A stretch of DNA of 56,657 bases from Candidatus Helarchaeota archaeon (GTDB lineage: Archaea; Asgardarchaeota; Lokiarchaeia; Helarchaeales; HEL-GB-A), in NCBI GenBank assembly GCA_016840125.1, contig JAEOSY010000668.1, forward strand, positions 1-56,657, in the 5' to 3' direction. Within the stretch, counting starts at the first letter, position 1; the number at the start of each line of letters is the position of its first letter. Shown piece by piece: positions 9,386 through 17,623 of this stretch. The notes beneath the pieces were generated by a model. That model saw nothing but the letters and a program-made list of their open reading frames with translations, searched no databases and was not told where the DNA came from. Both the position numbers and the translations under genes were made by a program.

Positions 9386-11440
9386 TTAAAATTTCGTTAC
9401 AACTGCACAATGATCGGAAGCAATAGAACACATTACTTTGCTCTCGGTAGGAACGAGATCGGGAGAACATAAGATGTAATCAATCCGCCTATGGGGAACC
9501 GCATCATCGTCAAAACCACCTGTATATCCCGGATCTGAATTCACGAAGGGATAGGTGTCTCTAAATTTATTGACACTAGCATTCAGCATAAGATATTCGG
9601 TAGAGTTGAAATCAAAATTAAAATCACCCATCCATACAACATGATCAAAGGCAGATCTGTTAATAAGGGAGACAACTGAATTTGAATAATTATAATCAAC
9701 TTGGGCTAGGCGGTCCTCGTGCTTCGTAGAGAGATGTGTAACATAAACCGTCCATCGTGTGCCATTAATATCTATCACAGCTCGAATCACAGCTCTTGGT
9801 TCGGCACCGTCAACAATAACTGGAAGAGCAAAAGTCTCAGCTTCTAGTATTGGGTACTTGCTTAGAATTAGATTTCCATAATGTTTGTAGAAAGTTGGAC
9901 CATAATAATAGTACATATTTAACTTCTGGGCAAAATAAGAGGGTAAGTCAATCCATCCAGTTTTCACATAACCCAAATCCACTTCATTCAATCCGATGAT
10001 ATCGGGATCTTCAGCTTTAAAGATGTCGACTATACGATCAATATCAAATTTTGCATCGACACCCACTGCATTGTGAATATTATAGACCATAAGAGTAGGA
10101 TTACTGGCTGAGGGTTGAGAATAGATCCGAGTACCTAATAGGATTCCGAAGCAGCCACATATGAGGATAAAGATAATTGCAAATATTGCCATATATCGCT
10201 TATTTGGATATATTTTCTTGAGTTCTAATTTTAGAATAGGACCAATATTTTTTATTACCAAAAGGCTAAAGATTGGAAAACAGATGAGGGAAAAGGCAAT
10301 TACTGAAAATAGGAAGGATCCATACTGCACCCATGAAATGATAATTTGTACAATGACACCAATTATTAGACCGAGGATGAATAAGAACATACCAAAATAC
10401 GCTTTGGTGTGTCCTTTAAGAGAGTAGCCGCGCAAGAAGAAGCCGAAATAGAGTAGTATAGTGCAGGTACCACAGAAAGTCAAGATAATCAAGAAAATGG
10501 TTGAAAGGATGGTAACGTCCTGTTCGAGGAATAGAATAGCGATACAATTGAGAAGACAGGTTAATGTACCGAAACCTAGAAGGACGATTTTGGAATTTTT
10601 TTGATTGTTTAACGTAAATACTTTTTGGATTATGAAGAAGCTAATACATAACGAGATCAGAATAATGAAAATGTAAAACGTAAATCCATATGAGATCCAA
10701 TTAAAAGGAAGGTTAGTGGATAAATTGTTAAAGCTCATATCTAAGGTATCGTAAGCGGATAAGGCGGCCGGATTCAGAATCCAATTTAAAGCGAAGAAAA
10801 AAAGTATTCCAAGTAATAAAGAGTGTAACATAGAGGAGTTTTTTGGGGGGGTACTGTTATTTCCTACAACAGATTCAATTGGATATTTTTCTAAAAAGGT
10901 AGGCGGAAATAATTGATAACTGAAATATAGTAGGAATGTGGCAAATATGAAAGTGAAGGGGAGCTTCGTAAGTTCAGAAGTTAAATTAGAGGTTATATTA
11001 ACTAGATAAAAGGCGAAATTGATGCCAATACCAAGTATTATCCCCCCAAGGATTAGGAGGTAATCATTCAAGAACGATACTTTGCGAAAGATGAAAAATA
11101 TCTCTAAAAAGAACAGGAGTGTTGTTAATAATAACACTAAATTTGTGAAGAGATAGAATTCTGGACTGATGAAAAATTGTGAAAGAAGGCGAAAAACCAC
11201 AATAACGCCAACCAGCGAGATGATTTTATATTCCCGTTTAATAAGCCTAGAGCCAAACACAATTAATACAATGAAAATGACGGCAATATACAAAATAAGC
11301 CAGTGATATTGTTCAAGGATCATTCCCAAATTCACAAAAAGTAAGCCGTTTATATATAGGCAGGTATTATAGAAAGATTCAATAAGAAAAAAGGCGATGA
11401 TTCCAACTGTAAATATTGCATATGTTCTAGTTTTGGGCAT
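9386..11440 (-). CDS. Polytopic membrane protein with C-terminal endonuclease/exonuclease/phosphatase domain
   Basis: Of 684 residues, about the first 445 form roughly 12 hydrophobic segments. The remainder is a complete DNase I-like EEP domain: VYNIHN, the metal-binding GLNEVD near residue 482, THLS, GDFNFD near 604 and the catalytic SDHCAV near 674. All the key residues (N, E, H, D-x-N, D-H) are present, so a phosphodiester or phosphate monoester hydrolase is expected, on whichever membrane face the C-terminus lies. Multi-TM plus EEP architecture is known in eukaryotic CWH43/PGAP2-interacting proteins, which act in GPI-lipid remodelling. Sphingomyelinase- or phosphoinositide-phosphatase-like activity on archaeal lipids is an alternative. 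The lipid substrate idea is inference. Confidence 0.85.
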   Translation of the reverse strand: MPKTRTYAIFTVGIIAFFLIESFYNTCLYINGLLFVNLGMILEQYHWLILYIAVIFIVLIVFGSRLIKREYKIISLVGVIVVFRLLSQFFISPEFYLFTNLVLLLTTLLFFLEIFFIFRKVSFLNDYLLILGGIILGIGINFAFYLVNITSNLTSELTKLPFTFIFATFLLYFSYQLFPPTFLEKYPIESVVGNNSTPPKNSSMLHSLLLGILFFFALNWILNPAALSAYDTLDMSFNNLSTNLPFNWISYGFTFYIFIILISLCISFFIIQKVFTLNNQKNSKIVLLGFGTLTCLLNCIAILFLEQDVTILSTIFLIILTFCGTCTILLYFGFFLRGYSLKGHTKAYFGMFLFILGLIIGVIVQIIISWVQYGSFLFSVIAFSLICFPIFSLLVIKNIGPILKLELKKIYPNKRYMAIFAIIFILICGCFGILLGTRIYSQPSASNPTLMVYNIHNAVGVDAKFDIDRIVDIFKAEDPDIIGLNEVDLGYVKTGWIDLPSYFAQKLNMYYYYGPTFYKHYGNLILSKYPILEAETFALPVIVDGAEPRAVIRAVIDINGTRWTVYVTHLSTKHEDRLAQVDYNYSNSVVSLINRSAFDHVVWMGDFNFDFNSTEYLMLNASVNKFRDTYPFVNSDPGYTGGFDDDAVPHRRIDYILCSPDLVPTESKVMCSIASDHCAVVTKF

Positions 11441-11477
11441 AAAGAATCAGTCCATATTTTTAATCTAAAATAAAATA

Positions 11478-12086
11478 CTACTTATTTTTAAATTTTAAGC
11501 CAAAACCTTTTAACAGTTCGCCCTTTTTCCGGTAACCAATAGTGTAACCGTCAATGACATCTACAATGACATCATGTAAAACCAAAAAATTAACACTTTC
11601 CCAGCATTTGGTGAGTGGGAGTACCACATCGAATTTGTTTTTATACATTTGTTGGAGTTCCTGAAGGGAGAGTATCTTATGGGTCGATTCAATTAACTCA
11701 AAGAGGTTTTTTATTATATTGAGATTATCCACAATTGGTTCAAATTCATCAAATATTACTATATCAATGGGTTTCCTGGGATCGAGGTTTTTACCAAAGA
11801 TTGCTAGGAATGAATTGATAAGACTCTCAAGAATGAGTGTTCCATGAGCTTCCTCATCATCCTGATCAAGCAGCAGGGTAAATACAAGTTTCTGACGGAT
11901 AGACATAAAAATTTTATGAGGTTGCATCGTGATCGAGCGGATTTCCTTCTCTCCTAATTCCTTAACAAAACTATTTAAGGCGGCAAGGAATCCCGATACG
12001 AGACGGGGATCCTTTTTAGAAGTCACATACGTTTTAGAATAAAGGTAATTTCCATGTGTCCAAAAAATGATAACACTATTTAACAT
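11478..12086 (-). CDS. Longin/roadblock-like domain protein
   Basis: A 202-residue cytosolic protein. Residues 1-115 follow the longin-type pattern: a first strand with NSVIIFWTHGNYLYSK, a helix SGFLAALNSFVKELGE, then IRSITMQPHKIFMSIRQKLVFTLLLD. Longin folds in Asgard archaea are abundant and are thought to work with small GTPases. Here no GTPase is adjacent. The C-terminal ~75 residues (LQELQQMYKNKFDVVLPL, then VIVDVIDGYTIGYRKKGELL) could be a winged-helix-like tail. The ATG at 12086 is 50 bases after the CooC-like gene, so both probably share a transcript. The fold call rests on pattern recognition only. Confidence 0.6.
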   Translation of the reverse strand: MLNSVIIFWTHGNYLYSKTYVTSKKDPRLVSGFLAALNSFVKELGEKEIRSITMQPHKIFMSIRQKLVFTLLLDQDDEEAHGTLILESLINSFLAIFGKNLDPRKPIDIVIFDEFEPIVDNLNIIKNLFELIESTHKILSLQELQQMYKNKFDVVLPLTKCWESVNFLVLHDVIVDVIDGYTIGYRKKGELLKGFGLKFKNK

Positions 12087-12136
12087 CCAACTGCCTCTAC
12101 TTTGGTTGTATTCCCAGTCTAATTACAACTAAATCA

Positions 12137-12910
12137 TTACTCCTTTTTAAGAATGCCCAACCCTTTTAATATGGGAGTTAAAGCTTTAATGCTAACTGAT
12201 TCCTCCGGGAGTTCAAGTAAGGAACGCCCTGATAAATCAAATTCTGCTATTTGTGGATCTAATGGAACCGTTCCAACGATTTCAAGTTGGGTTTGAGTTC
12301 GTAACGTTTCGACTATTGAGGGACCCGTGACTTTGTTGATAATTAATGCAATTTTAGATGCTTTCGTAAATTTTTGGGCCATTTCTTGAATAGCGTTGGC
12401 AGCTTGAATACCTCGAACGGTTGGATCTGAAATAATTAAAAGAAGGCTTATGTCTTCAACAACTTTACGATTGATTTGTTCTAAACCTGCTTCGCAATCA
12501 AGTAAAATAATATCAAATGCTTTGGTTAAAGGTTTCAATGCACTCCGCAGCAGCGTATTAGCAGGACAGAAGCACCCTAAGGTCTTTGGTTGCCCCATTA
12601 CAAGAGCTGAATAGCCATCTTCTTCAATAATAAGTTCCATTGCCTTATAATCGATGGATAAAACTAGTTCTTCCTTTTCTTCTTCAACCCCGCGTCCCCC
12701 GACTTTGATGATTTCATGACGTAGGTCTTCTAGGGTCTTTTTTGCGTGGATTCCGAGGACATTTGCAAGCCCCATTGCGGGATCTGCATCAACAACCAGT
12801 AATTTCTGTTTTTGGTGTGTTAAAATTTTAGTTATGAGTGCAATAGTAGCAGTTTTTCCAGTTCCGCCTTTGCCCATTACAGCAATTGTCCATTTCGCCA
12901 TATTCATCAT
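12137..12910 (-). CDS. CooC-like P-loop ATPase (nickel/metalloenzyme maturation type)
   Basis: A 257-residue SIMIBI-class ATPase. The deviant Walker A is GKGGTGKT at residues 13-20 with the early lysine, followed by LLVVDADPAMGLANVLG and the Walker B-like IILLDCEAGLEQINR. The CXC pair Cys113/Cys115 (LGCFCPANTL) matches the metal-binding cysteines of CooC, which inserts nickel into CO dehydrogenase, and of related AcsF. No CO dehydrogenase catalytic gene is in the window. An acetyl-CoA-synthase-like protein is encoded about 3 kb upstream on the same strand and could be a client, which is inference. A plain MinD/ParA role is less likely because of the CXC motif. Confidence 0.8.
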   Translation of the reverse strand: MMNMAKWTIAVMGKGGTGKTATIALITKILTHQKQKLLVVDADPAMGLANVLGIHAKKTLEDLRHEIIKVGGRGVEEEKEELVLSIDYKAMELIIEEDGYSALVMGQPKTLGCFCPANTLLRSALKPLTKAFDIILLDCEAGLEQINRKVVEDISLLLIISDPTVRGIQAANAIQEMAQKFTKASKIALIINKVTGPSIVETLRTQTQLEIVGTVPLDPQIAEFDLSGRSLLELPEESVSIKALTPILKGLGILKKE

Positions 12911-12945
12911 AATCTATTTCCAATTATTAAAATTATTACTTTTTC

Positions 12946-14289
12946 TTATATAAAAAGAAAGTTTCCTCCGAATACGTTATAGAAAATAGGCCAAATTATA
13001 AACAAAGTAAAGAGGATTATAGAAATCGACAAGTATTTATTATCGCTCAATGTTTTCAAATTATCTAAAAATAGCTTAGCTTTTTTAGACAAATTCTTTA
13101 TAAAGCTCTCATCTGTCAGCTCGCTTATCTTAGATTCTCTTATTTTTATAGAAAAATCTTGAAATTGAACATTAAGAATCGTAATGGGATTAAACCACTT
13201 AACAAAGATTAAACTGATAAATACGATTCCGATGAAAAAATAGAGAAAGCTAAATTCAGCGTAAGCCCACCAAAAATTACGAAATCCATATCTAATCGCT
13301 TCAGCTATTAAATAGAGGATGCAAATTATTTCTAGTGGATGGAAGTTTAGAGGAGACAATGATTTAGTTCGTTCAACCTTTGCATCCGTGGTTTGCATGA
13401 AAGTTAGTCTAAGGGAATCGCCTAAATATAGGTTTTCTGTCTCGGATACCGGAAAATACCGATCACTATTAATGATTCTTGAGAAAAGCTTGAGGCCTAA
13501 TGTAAGAGTAATTACTCGGGTGAATGTACCGAAGAAAAGGGGAGTTATTATGAGAATTATTCCAATGCCAATTAGAAAAATACTCAGAATGGAATTTAAA
13601 AATTGAGATCGTATATTCCTATAAATTTTTCTAAAAATTGTTGGTTGTTCCAGAATGTTTGTGCTCACATCTAATAGTTGCAGCAGTTTTTCTGTTTTGG
13701 ATCTCGGCAGATTTTTGTATGGAATGAAAATACTCTCTTCATTGGTTCCAATCTCGATGAACCTTCGCGGAAATAAAATGAGAATAGGAATCCCAATAAA
13801 CATTAGAATAGTACATATTAAGAGTATTGGGGCAATACGAGCAAAATTCAACAGATCCATCGTATTCTGTAATAAAATTTCAATGGTAATTAGCATGAGA
13901 ACGAAAATTATTATCCACCGTAAGGTTTTGGTTTCCTTATTCTTAAGCCCGACATATTTGATAGACGATAATTTATATTTTTTGGTTCTTTTTCTAATCA
14001 GGGAAACTTGGACTGTTAGTGTGTCTTCATTGGAGGAAATGGACACCTTTTCCGAGTCGATTATTGCCATAAAGATGAGGAGGAGTGCAATCAGTATGGG
14101 TAATGCCCCCGTCAAAAAGAATTGTGGTATTGCAAAGAGAAAGGAAAGGAGCCCATAATCATAATGGAGGAGGCTAATAATGCCAACGGTAAGAAATATA
14201 ATACTCACAATAATATAAACAAGGTGAATGGCAAAATACTTAACCTGCTTCAAATTTTCAGTTTCTTTATTCACCTTAGCTAGCTCCAT
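12946..14289 (-). CDS. Multi-pass membrane protein of unknown function
   Basis: A 447-residue protein with roughly ten hydrophobic segments in pairs, separated by cytosolic stretches rich in Lys, Arg and Glu. The soluble loops (for example KVSISSNEDTLTVQVSLIRK and LYLGDSLRLTFMQTTD) look like beta-strand-containing domains inserted between helix pairs, comparable to bacterial PH-like membrane proteins, but I cannot assign a family. The ATG lies inside the last codons of the upstream toroid-protein gene (14-base overlap), so the two are almost certainly translated together. A role in anchoring, folding or exporting that protein is a possibility only. Confidence 0.65.
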   Translation of the reverse strand: MELAKVNKETENLKQVKYFAIHLVYIIVSIIFLTVGIISLLHYDYGLLSFLFAIPQFFLTGALPILIALLLIFMAIIDSEKVSISSNEDTLTVQVSLIRKRTKKYKLSSIKYVGLKNKETKTLRWIIIFVLMLITIEILLQNTMDLLNFARIAPILLICTILMFIGIPILILFPRRFIEIGTNEESIFIPYKNLPRSKTEKLLQLLDVSTNILEQPTIFRKIYRNIRSQFLNSILSIFLIGIGIILIITPLFFGTFTRVITLTLGLKLFSRIINSDRYFPVSETENLYLGDSLRLTFMQTTDAKVERTKSLSPLNFHPLEIICILYLIAEAIRYGFRNFWWAYAEFSFLYFFIGIVFISLIFVKWFNPITILNVQFQDFSIKIRESKISELTDESFIKNLSKKAKLFLDNLKTLSDNKYLSISIILFTLFIIWPIFYNVFGGNFLFI

Positions 14290-15838
14290 AATGAACTTCT
14301 ATTGTAAGATTATAATCAGATGGGGGTTCGATGAAATTATAATATCTACCTAACCAATACACCACAGTATAATCAACCCCAGGTCCCTCCATTGTTCCAT
14401 CCCCTTCCTGTTCAAACCAATACGGAGGACGGCTCCAAAGGAAGTCAGTCTGGGGACGTAGATCCGGGGTTAACGCATATTTGGCGACAACTCCAAATTG
14501 ATAAATTTCCTCCCAAAAAGGGTATAAAATTGACCCTAATCCGTTTTCAAAAAATTCCACCCATTTAACTGAGATGGGATCCTTTACGGCATCATTTTCG
14601 AGATGGATAGCTCTTCCCGGTAAACGCTGGGTTATGTTGTAATAACGAGAAATACAATCTTCGACATCTCCAATGATTATCGTTTCATCAGCATCAGCAT
14701 TAGTGCTATTTATTCCATTAATAGCAAGCCACATGGTATTGAATAAAGCGTTTCGATCATATTTTGTGTAATCGTAAACAATAGAGATATAATCAAGGTA
14801 GATGCTACGAAGCAAGGGATTCTCTTCGAGCATTATCAAAATGAATAATACTTCCCAATCTAATAACAAGCCATAATAAGCCTGAACAATATTTGTTCTG
14901 GATAAAAAAGGGAACGAAGATCTATGAACGTAATCACGTTCTATGGCATAATCTTCATAGATCGCTCCATATTTAACGGGATTGACGAGAACACCTACTT
15001 TTAAATAAGCCAGCGTCCATATTCCAGAAGTTCCAAAGAGCCAGTATCCTGCATCTAGATCCGTTCCGTTGGGGTCATCATCGGGATCCATATAGAGCCA
15101 TCCATTTGATAAGAAATAATCCAGTAAGACTTCCACCAACCGCTTGACGGTGTTGCGGATTTCTGTATCGTTAACTAATAAATAAGTGAATCCTAAACCC
15201 ATAATAATACCATTGTGCATATCTCGGCTCGTATCATCTTCAAAAACATAGTCATCACCCATCCAACTTCCACGATAATGGTTATCATCTTGGAGATTAT
15301 CGGGATTTCCAGGATACTCGGCAATTGGCCACGCATACCGTGCCATTCCCCCATTTCCTGATACATGTAGTATCTTATCCACACCTCTTAAAGTGTTATT
15401 AATATTCAGAAGCGTTTGATTCGCCAAGGTGTAATTTCCTTCTTGAACATGTACTGCGTATCTATGTGCCTCTGCCATGAGGTAGTGCCCCGTCCATTCA
15501 GCACTGTCGTAGGTTACGGTATAAGCAATAGGGGTACCGCCTTCCTCAGAAGAGTTGAATATAGTATTGACAATCATATCATGTGGCAGATGGTATTTGA
15601 CAATATTATCTTCAAACCACATTGCAATGGCATAAAGTAAAGAAGTATTAGTTGGAACGAAGGAGACTGGGTCAGGAGGGTCTAAATTGTATGCGTTCGT
15701 ATTATATTCTTCCATGGCGTAAATGAAAAACCCTGCATATGGAATAAAAAGTCCGATACATATTATTATCAGAAGTGCAATGCCTTTACTTTTTCTGGAG
15801 AATTTTAGGCGGCCGTTTCTACGCTGTCTGATAATCAA
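14276..15838 (-). CDS. Membrane-anchored extracellular alpha/alpha-toroid protein
   Basis: I take TTG at 15838 as the start. It shares a TTGA overlap with the stop of the upstream gene and has AAGGGA before it, giving 520 residues; a longer frame starts at 15901. A basic N-terminus is followed by one membrane segment (IALLIIICIGLFIPYAGFFI), then about 480 extracellular residues with several N-x-S/T sequons. Repeated helical hairpins (SAEWTGHYLMAEAHRYAV, DMHNGIIMGLGFTYLLV, GYWLFGTSGIWTLAYLKVG) suggest an (alpha/alpha)6 toroid as in glycosidases and lyases of the six-hairpin superfamily. Catalytic residues cannot be assigned. A carbohydrate or glycan substrate at the cell surface is inference. 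Confidence 0.6.
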   Translation of the reverse strand: MIIRQRRNGRLKFSRKSKGIALLIIICIGLFIPYAGFFIYAMEEYNTNAYNLDPPDPVSFVPTNTSLLYAIAMWFEDNIVKYHLPHDMIVNTIFNSSEEGGTPIAYTVTYDSAEWTGHYLMAEAHRYAVHVQEGNYTLANQTLLNINNTLRGVDKILHVSGNGGMARYAWPIAEYPGNPDNLQDDNHYRGSWMGDDYVFEDDTSRDMHNGIIMGLGFTYLLVNDTEIRNTVKRLVEVLLDYFLSNGWLYMDPDDDPNGTDLDAGYWLFGTSGIWTLAYLKVGVLVNPVKYGAIYEDYAIERDYVHRSSFPFLSRTNIVQAYYGLLLDWEVLFILIMLEENPLLRSIYLDYISIVYDYTKYDRNALFNTMWLAINGINSTNADADETIIIGDVEDCISRYYNITQRLPGRAIHLENDAVKDPISVKWVEFFENGLGSILYPFWEEIYQFGVVAKYALTPDLRPQTDFLWSRPPYWFEQEGDGTMEGPGVDYTVVYWLGRYYNFIEPPSDYNLTIEVHYGAS

Positions 15839-16656
15839 GGTGTATCCCTTTTTTCTCGATAGGCTTTCATTTTTTCTACAATATCGCGCACTTCGTCGCA
15901 CACTTGTGTGTAATCACATTCCTCGCAAGTCCATGGATATTCGCAATCTGCGCGTTGTTTATCCACCTCCGCCACAATATCCGTGAGCCTAGCTTTCAAT
16001 GATTCTGAATATTTTTTGACATAGGTCTTTCTAATTTCGGTCCCCAGGACCTTCAGTTCTAGAAAGTCTTGTGATGAATTAGTGGAGAGAAATAGAATTT
16101 CCATTGTCTCAATAGAGGGAAATTTTTCTTTATACATTAGCATCAGTGCTTTTCCAAGTGTTTCAAAGGAAAATCCCTTTTCACCAACTTCTTTACTTAC
16201 ACGACACCAGAGTTTATTTGGTAAAGCCCGTATCATAAAACCCTCTAAATTTTTGAGATGGAAGAGTTCACGCTCCATCTCCCGATATTGTAAATCGTCA
16301 ATTTTCGACCCGCCTAATAGAACGACCTGTCCAAAATTGAGGGATTTCCCCATCCCAGCTTCTGTAATATCCGGACCCATGAGCGTAATAACTCCATCGC
16401 GAACCTCGTCAGGATTGCGAGTAATGGCAACATATGCAACCGACTCGTGATTTGGTGGACCTAGCTCAACAAATACATCTTCTTTTAGTAAAAAAACAGT
16501 TTCCGCTTCATCCCCAAACTTAAATTTTAAAGATTCTTTTAACTGATCAATAGAGGTTGGGCATAAAAACTTTTTTTGAGGAGTATCTCTGTTCTTTTGG
16601 GCTTTAATAAGCCCATGAACTGCTAAGACCCCATTTATAGGTGGTAATTCAGACAT
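15835..16656 (-). CDS. Stand-alone protein related to acetyl-CoA synthase beta subunit (CdhC/AcsB-like), A-cluster lacking
   Basis: A 273-residue protein. The middle section, GVITLMGPDITEAGMGKSLN at residues 88-107 through LWCRVSKEVGEKGFSF near 149-164, resembles the conserved central domain of the CO-methylating acetyl-CoA synthase beta subunit (family motifs GPDI, G-x-S, W-x-R-x-S-K-x-x-x-x-K-G). The nickel A-cluster domain with its C-x2-C-x8-C-x9-C ligands is absent. Instead the C-terminus has C238-x5-C244-x2-C247-x5-C253 (CEECDYTQVCDEV), a possible Fe-S or zinc site. The gene ends seven bases before nothing but its own operon partner: it follows the dehydratase activase by seven bases and overlaps the toroid gene. 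A structural or electron-transfer role with the dehydratase system is inferred. Confidence 0.65.
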   Translation of the reverse strand: MSELPPINGVLAVHGLIKAQKNRDTPQKKFLCPTSIDQLKESLKFKFGDEAETVFLLKEDVFVELGPPNHESVAYVAITRNPDEVRDGVITLMGPDITEAGMGKSLNFGQVVLLGGSKIDDLQYREMERELFHLKNLEGFMIRALPNKLWCRVSKEVGEKGFSFETLGKALMLMYKEKFPSIETMEILFLSTNSSQDFLELKVLGTEIRKTYVKKYSESLKARLTDIVAEVDKQRADCEYPWTCEECDYTQVCDEVRDIVEKMKAYREKRDTP

Positions 16657-16663
16657 TTTAACT

Positions 16664-17512
16664 TTAGAAATCCCATTTCTTTAATTTGCGTTTCTTTCCA
16701 GCAGCCTCTTTCTCTTTTTTAATTAATTCATCTTTGGCAAAGAGAGCTGCCCCTAAAGCCCCTATAAGCTGTGGATCTATTGGGACTTTCTTTATTTTTA
16801 TATTTAACTTATCCTCAATGCATTTGATAACACCAACATTCTTTGCGACGCCACCAGTTATGGTTAAATCTGGTTTCAAACCTATGCGATTAACTAATGA
16901 AACTACTCGGCTTGCAATAGATTCGCTAAGTCCCGCAATGATATCCTTCACATCAATATCATCTGCAATGAGACTCACCACTTCTGTTTCAGCAAATACA
17001 CTACATTGAGCTGTAATCATAGCTGCGCGCTTAGCTTGTAATGAAAGCGGACCCATCTCGTCTAAAGTTGTTTCTAATGCTTTCGCCATAACTTCTAAAA
17101 ACCGTCCAGTCCCTGCTGCACACTTATCGTTCATTGTAAAATCAACTAATTTACCGTTTTCATCCACTCGGATTACTTTGCTATCCTGTCCTCCAATATC
17201 AATAATTGTGCGAACCGAGGGGAGATAGTAATGCGCCCCTCGCCCATGACAGCTGATCTCTGAAATATTCTTATCCGCAAACGGGATTTTAATTCGCCCA
17301 TATCCCGTTCCAACGATGTATTTAACCTCGCCTGCATTTAAATTGGCCTTTTTAAGTGAATCTTCGTAAACAATAGTTGCGGTGGTTACTGATTTAACTC
17401 GTGTATTGGTGATTGAGGAGGATAGAACCTCGTCCATTCCAAACATTTTCGCGGCTCGTAAAACAACACATTTCCCGGTTAAAGACCCTACATCCACTCC
17501 AGCAACAATCAT
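16664..17512 (-). CDS. Acyl-CoA dehydratase activase (BadF/BadG/BcrA/BcrD ATPase family)
   Basis: A 282-residue ASKHA-fold ATPase, the length of HgdC/BcrD-type activators. It shows AGVDVGSLTGK at the N-terminus, IDIGGQDSKVI near residues 104-114, NDKCAAGTGRFLEVMAKALE with Cys131, and AQCSVFAETEVVSL with Cys170. The two cysteines are spaced as in HgdC, where a homodimer holds one [4Fe-4S] cluster between subunits. The protein would use ATP to inject a low-potential electron into a dehydratase/reductase core. It is the only activator for two cores encoded just upstream (17624-22648). A palindromic motif at 17581-17607 precedes it, suggesting its own regulated promoter. Confidence 0.95.
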   Translation of the reverse strand: MIVAGVDVGSLTGKCVVLRAAKMFGMDEVLSSSITNTRVKSVTTATIVYEDSLKKANLNAGEVKYIVGTGYGRIKIPFADKNISEISCHGRGAHYYLPSVRTIIDIGGQDSKVIRVDENGKLVDFTMNDKCAAGTGRFLEVMAKALETTLDEMGPLSLQAKRAAMITAQCSVFAETEVVSLIADDIDVKDIIAGLSESIASRVVSLVNRIGLKPDLTITGGVAKNVGVIKCIEDKLNIKIKKVPIDPQLIGALGAALFAKDELIKKEKEAAGKKRKLKKWDF

Positions 17513-17580
17513 TTGGTTCTGGCAACTCCTAACGTCAAATACTCATCTGATTATAGCGTATTCGACATAATTTTCAACTA

Positions 17581-17607
17581 ATATCTTTAATCATAGTTGA
17601 TTATCAT
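17581..17607 (-). promoter_or_regulatory. Putative operator, copy 2 (TAATCA-N4-TGATTA)
   Basis: The inverted repeat TAATCATAGTTGATTA at 17588-17603 sits 76 bases upstream of the activase start. On the minus strand the extended site reads TATGATAATCAA, three variable bases, TGATTAAA and one variable base before ATA. It agrees at 24 of 27 positions with the site at 25358-25384. Two near-identical palindromes in front of genes of the same pathway point to one transcription factor. Confidence 0.7.
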
Positions 17608-17623
17608 AAACGATAAAAAAAAG

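Noticed and set aside
13655..14158. 167-codon open frame on the plus strand
   Set aside because: It is the antisense shadow of a membrane-protein gene; the residues are those expected from complementing hydrophobic codons.
15839..15901. Longer N-terminus (start at 15901) for the toroid protein
   Set aside because: It would overlap the ACS-like gene by 67 bases and add a basic stretch before the signal anchor. The TTG in TTGA at 15838 gives a normal overlap and signal anchor.
15835..16656. Bona fide acetyl-CoA synthase
   Set aside because: The A-cluster ligand pattern and the methyl-binding part are missing, and no CO dehydrogenase genes lie in the window, so Wood-Ljungdahl activity cannot be claimed.
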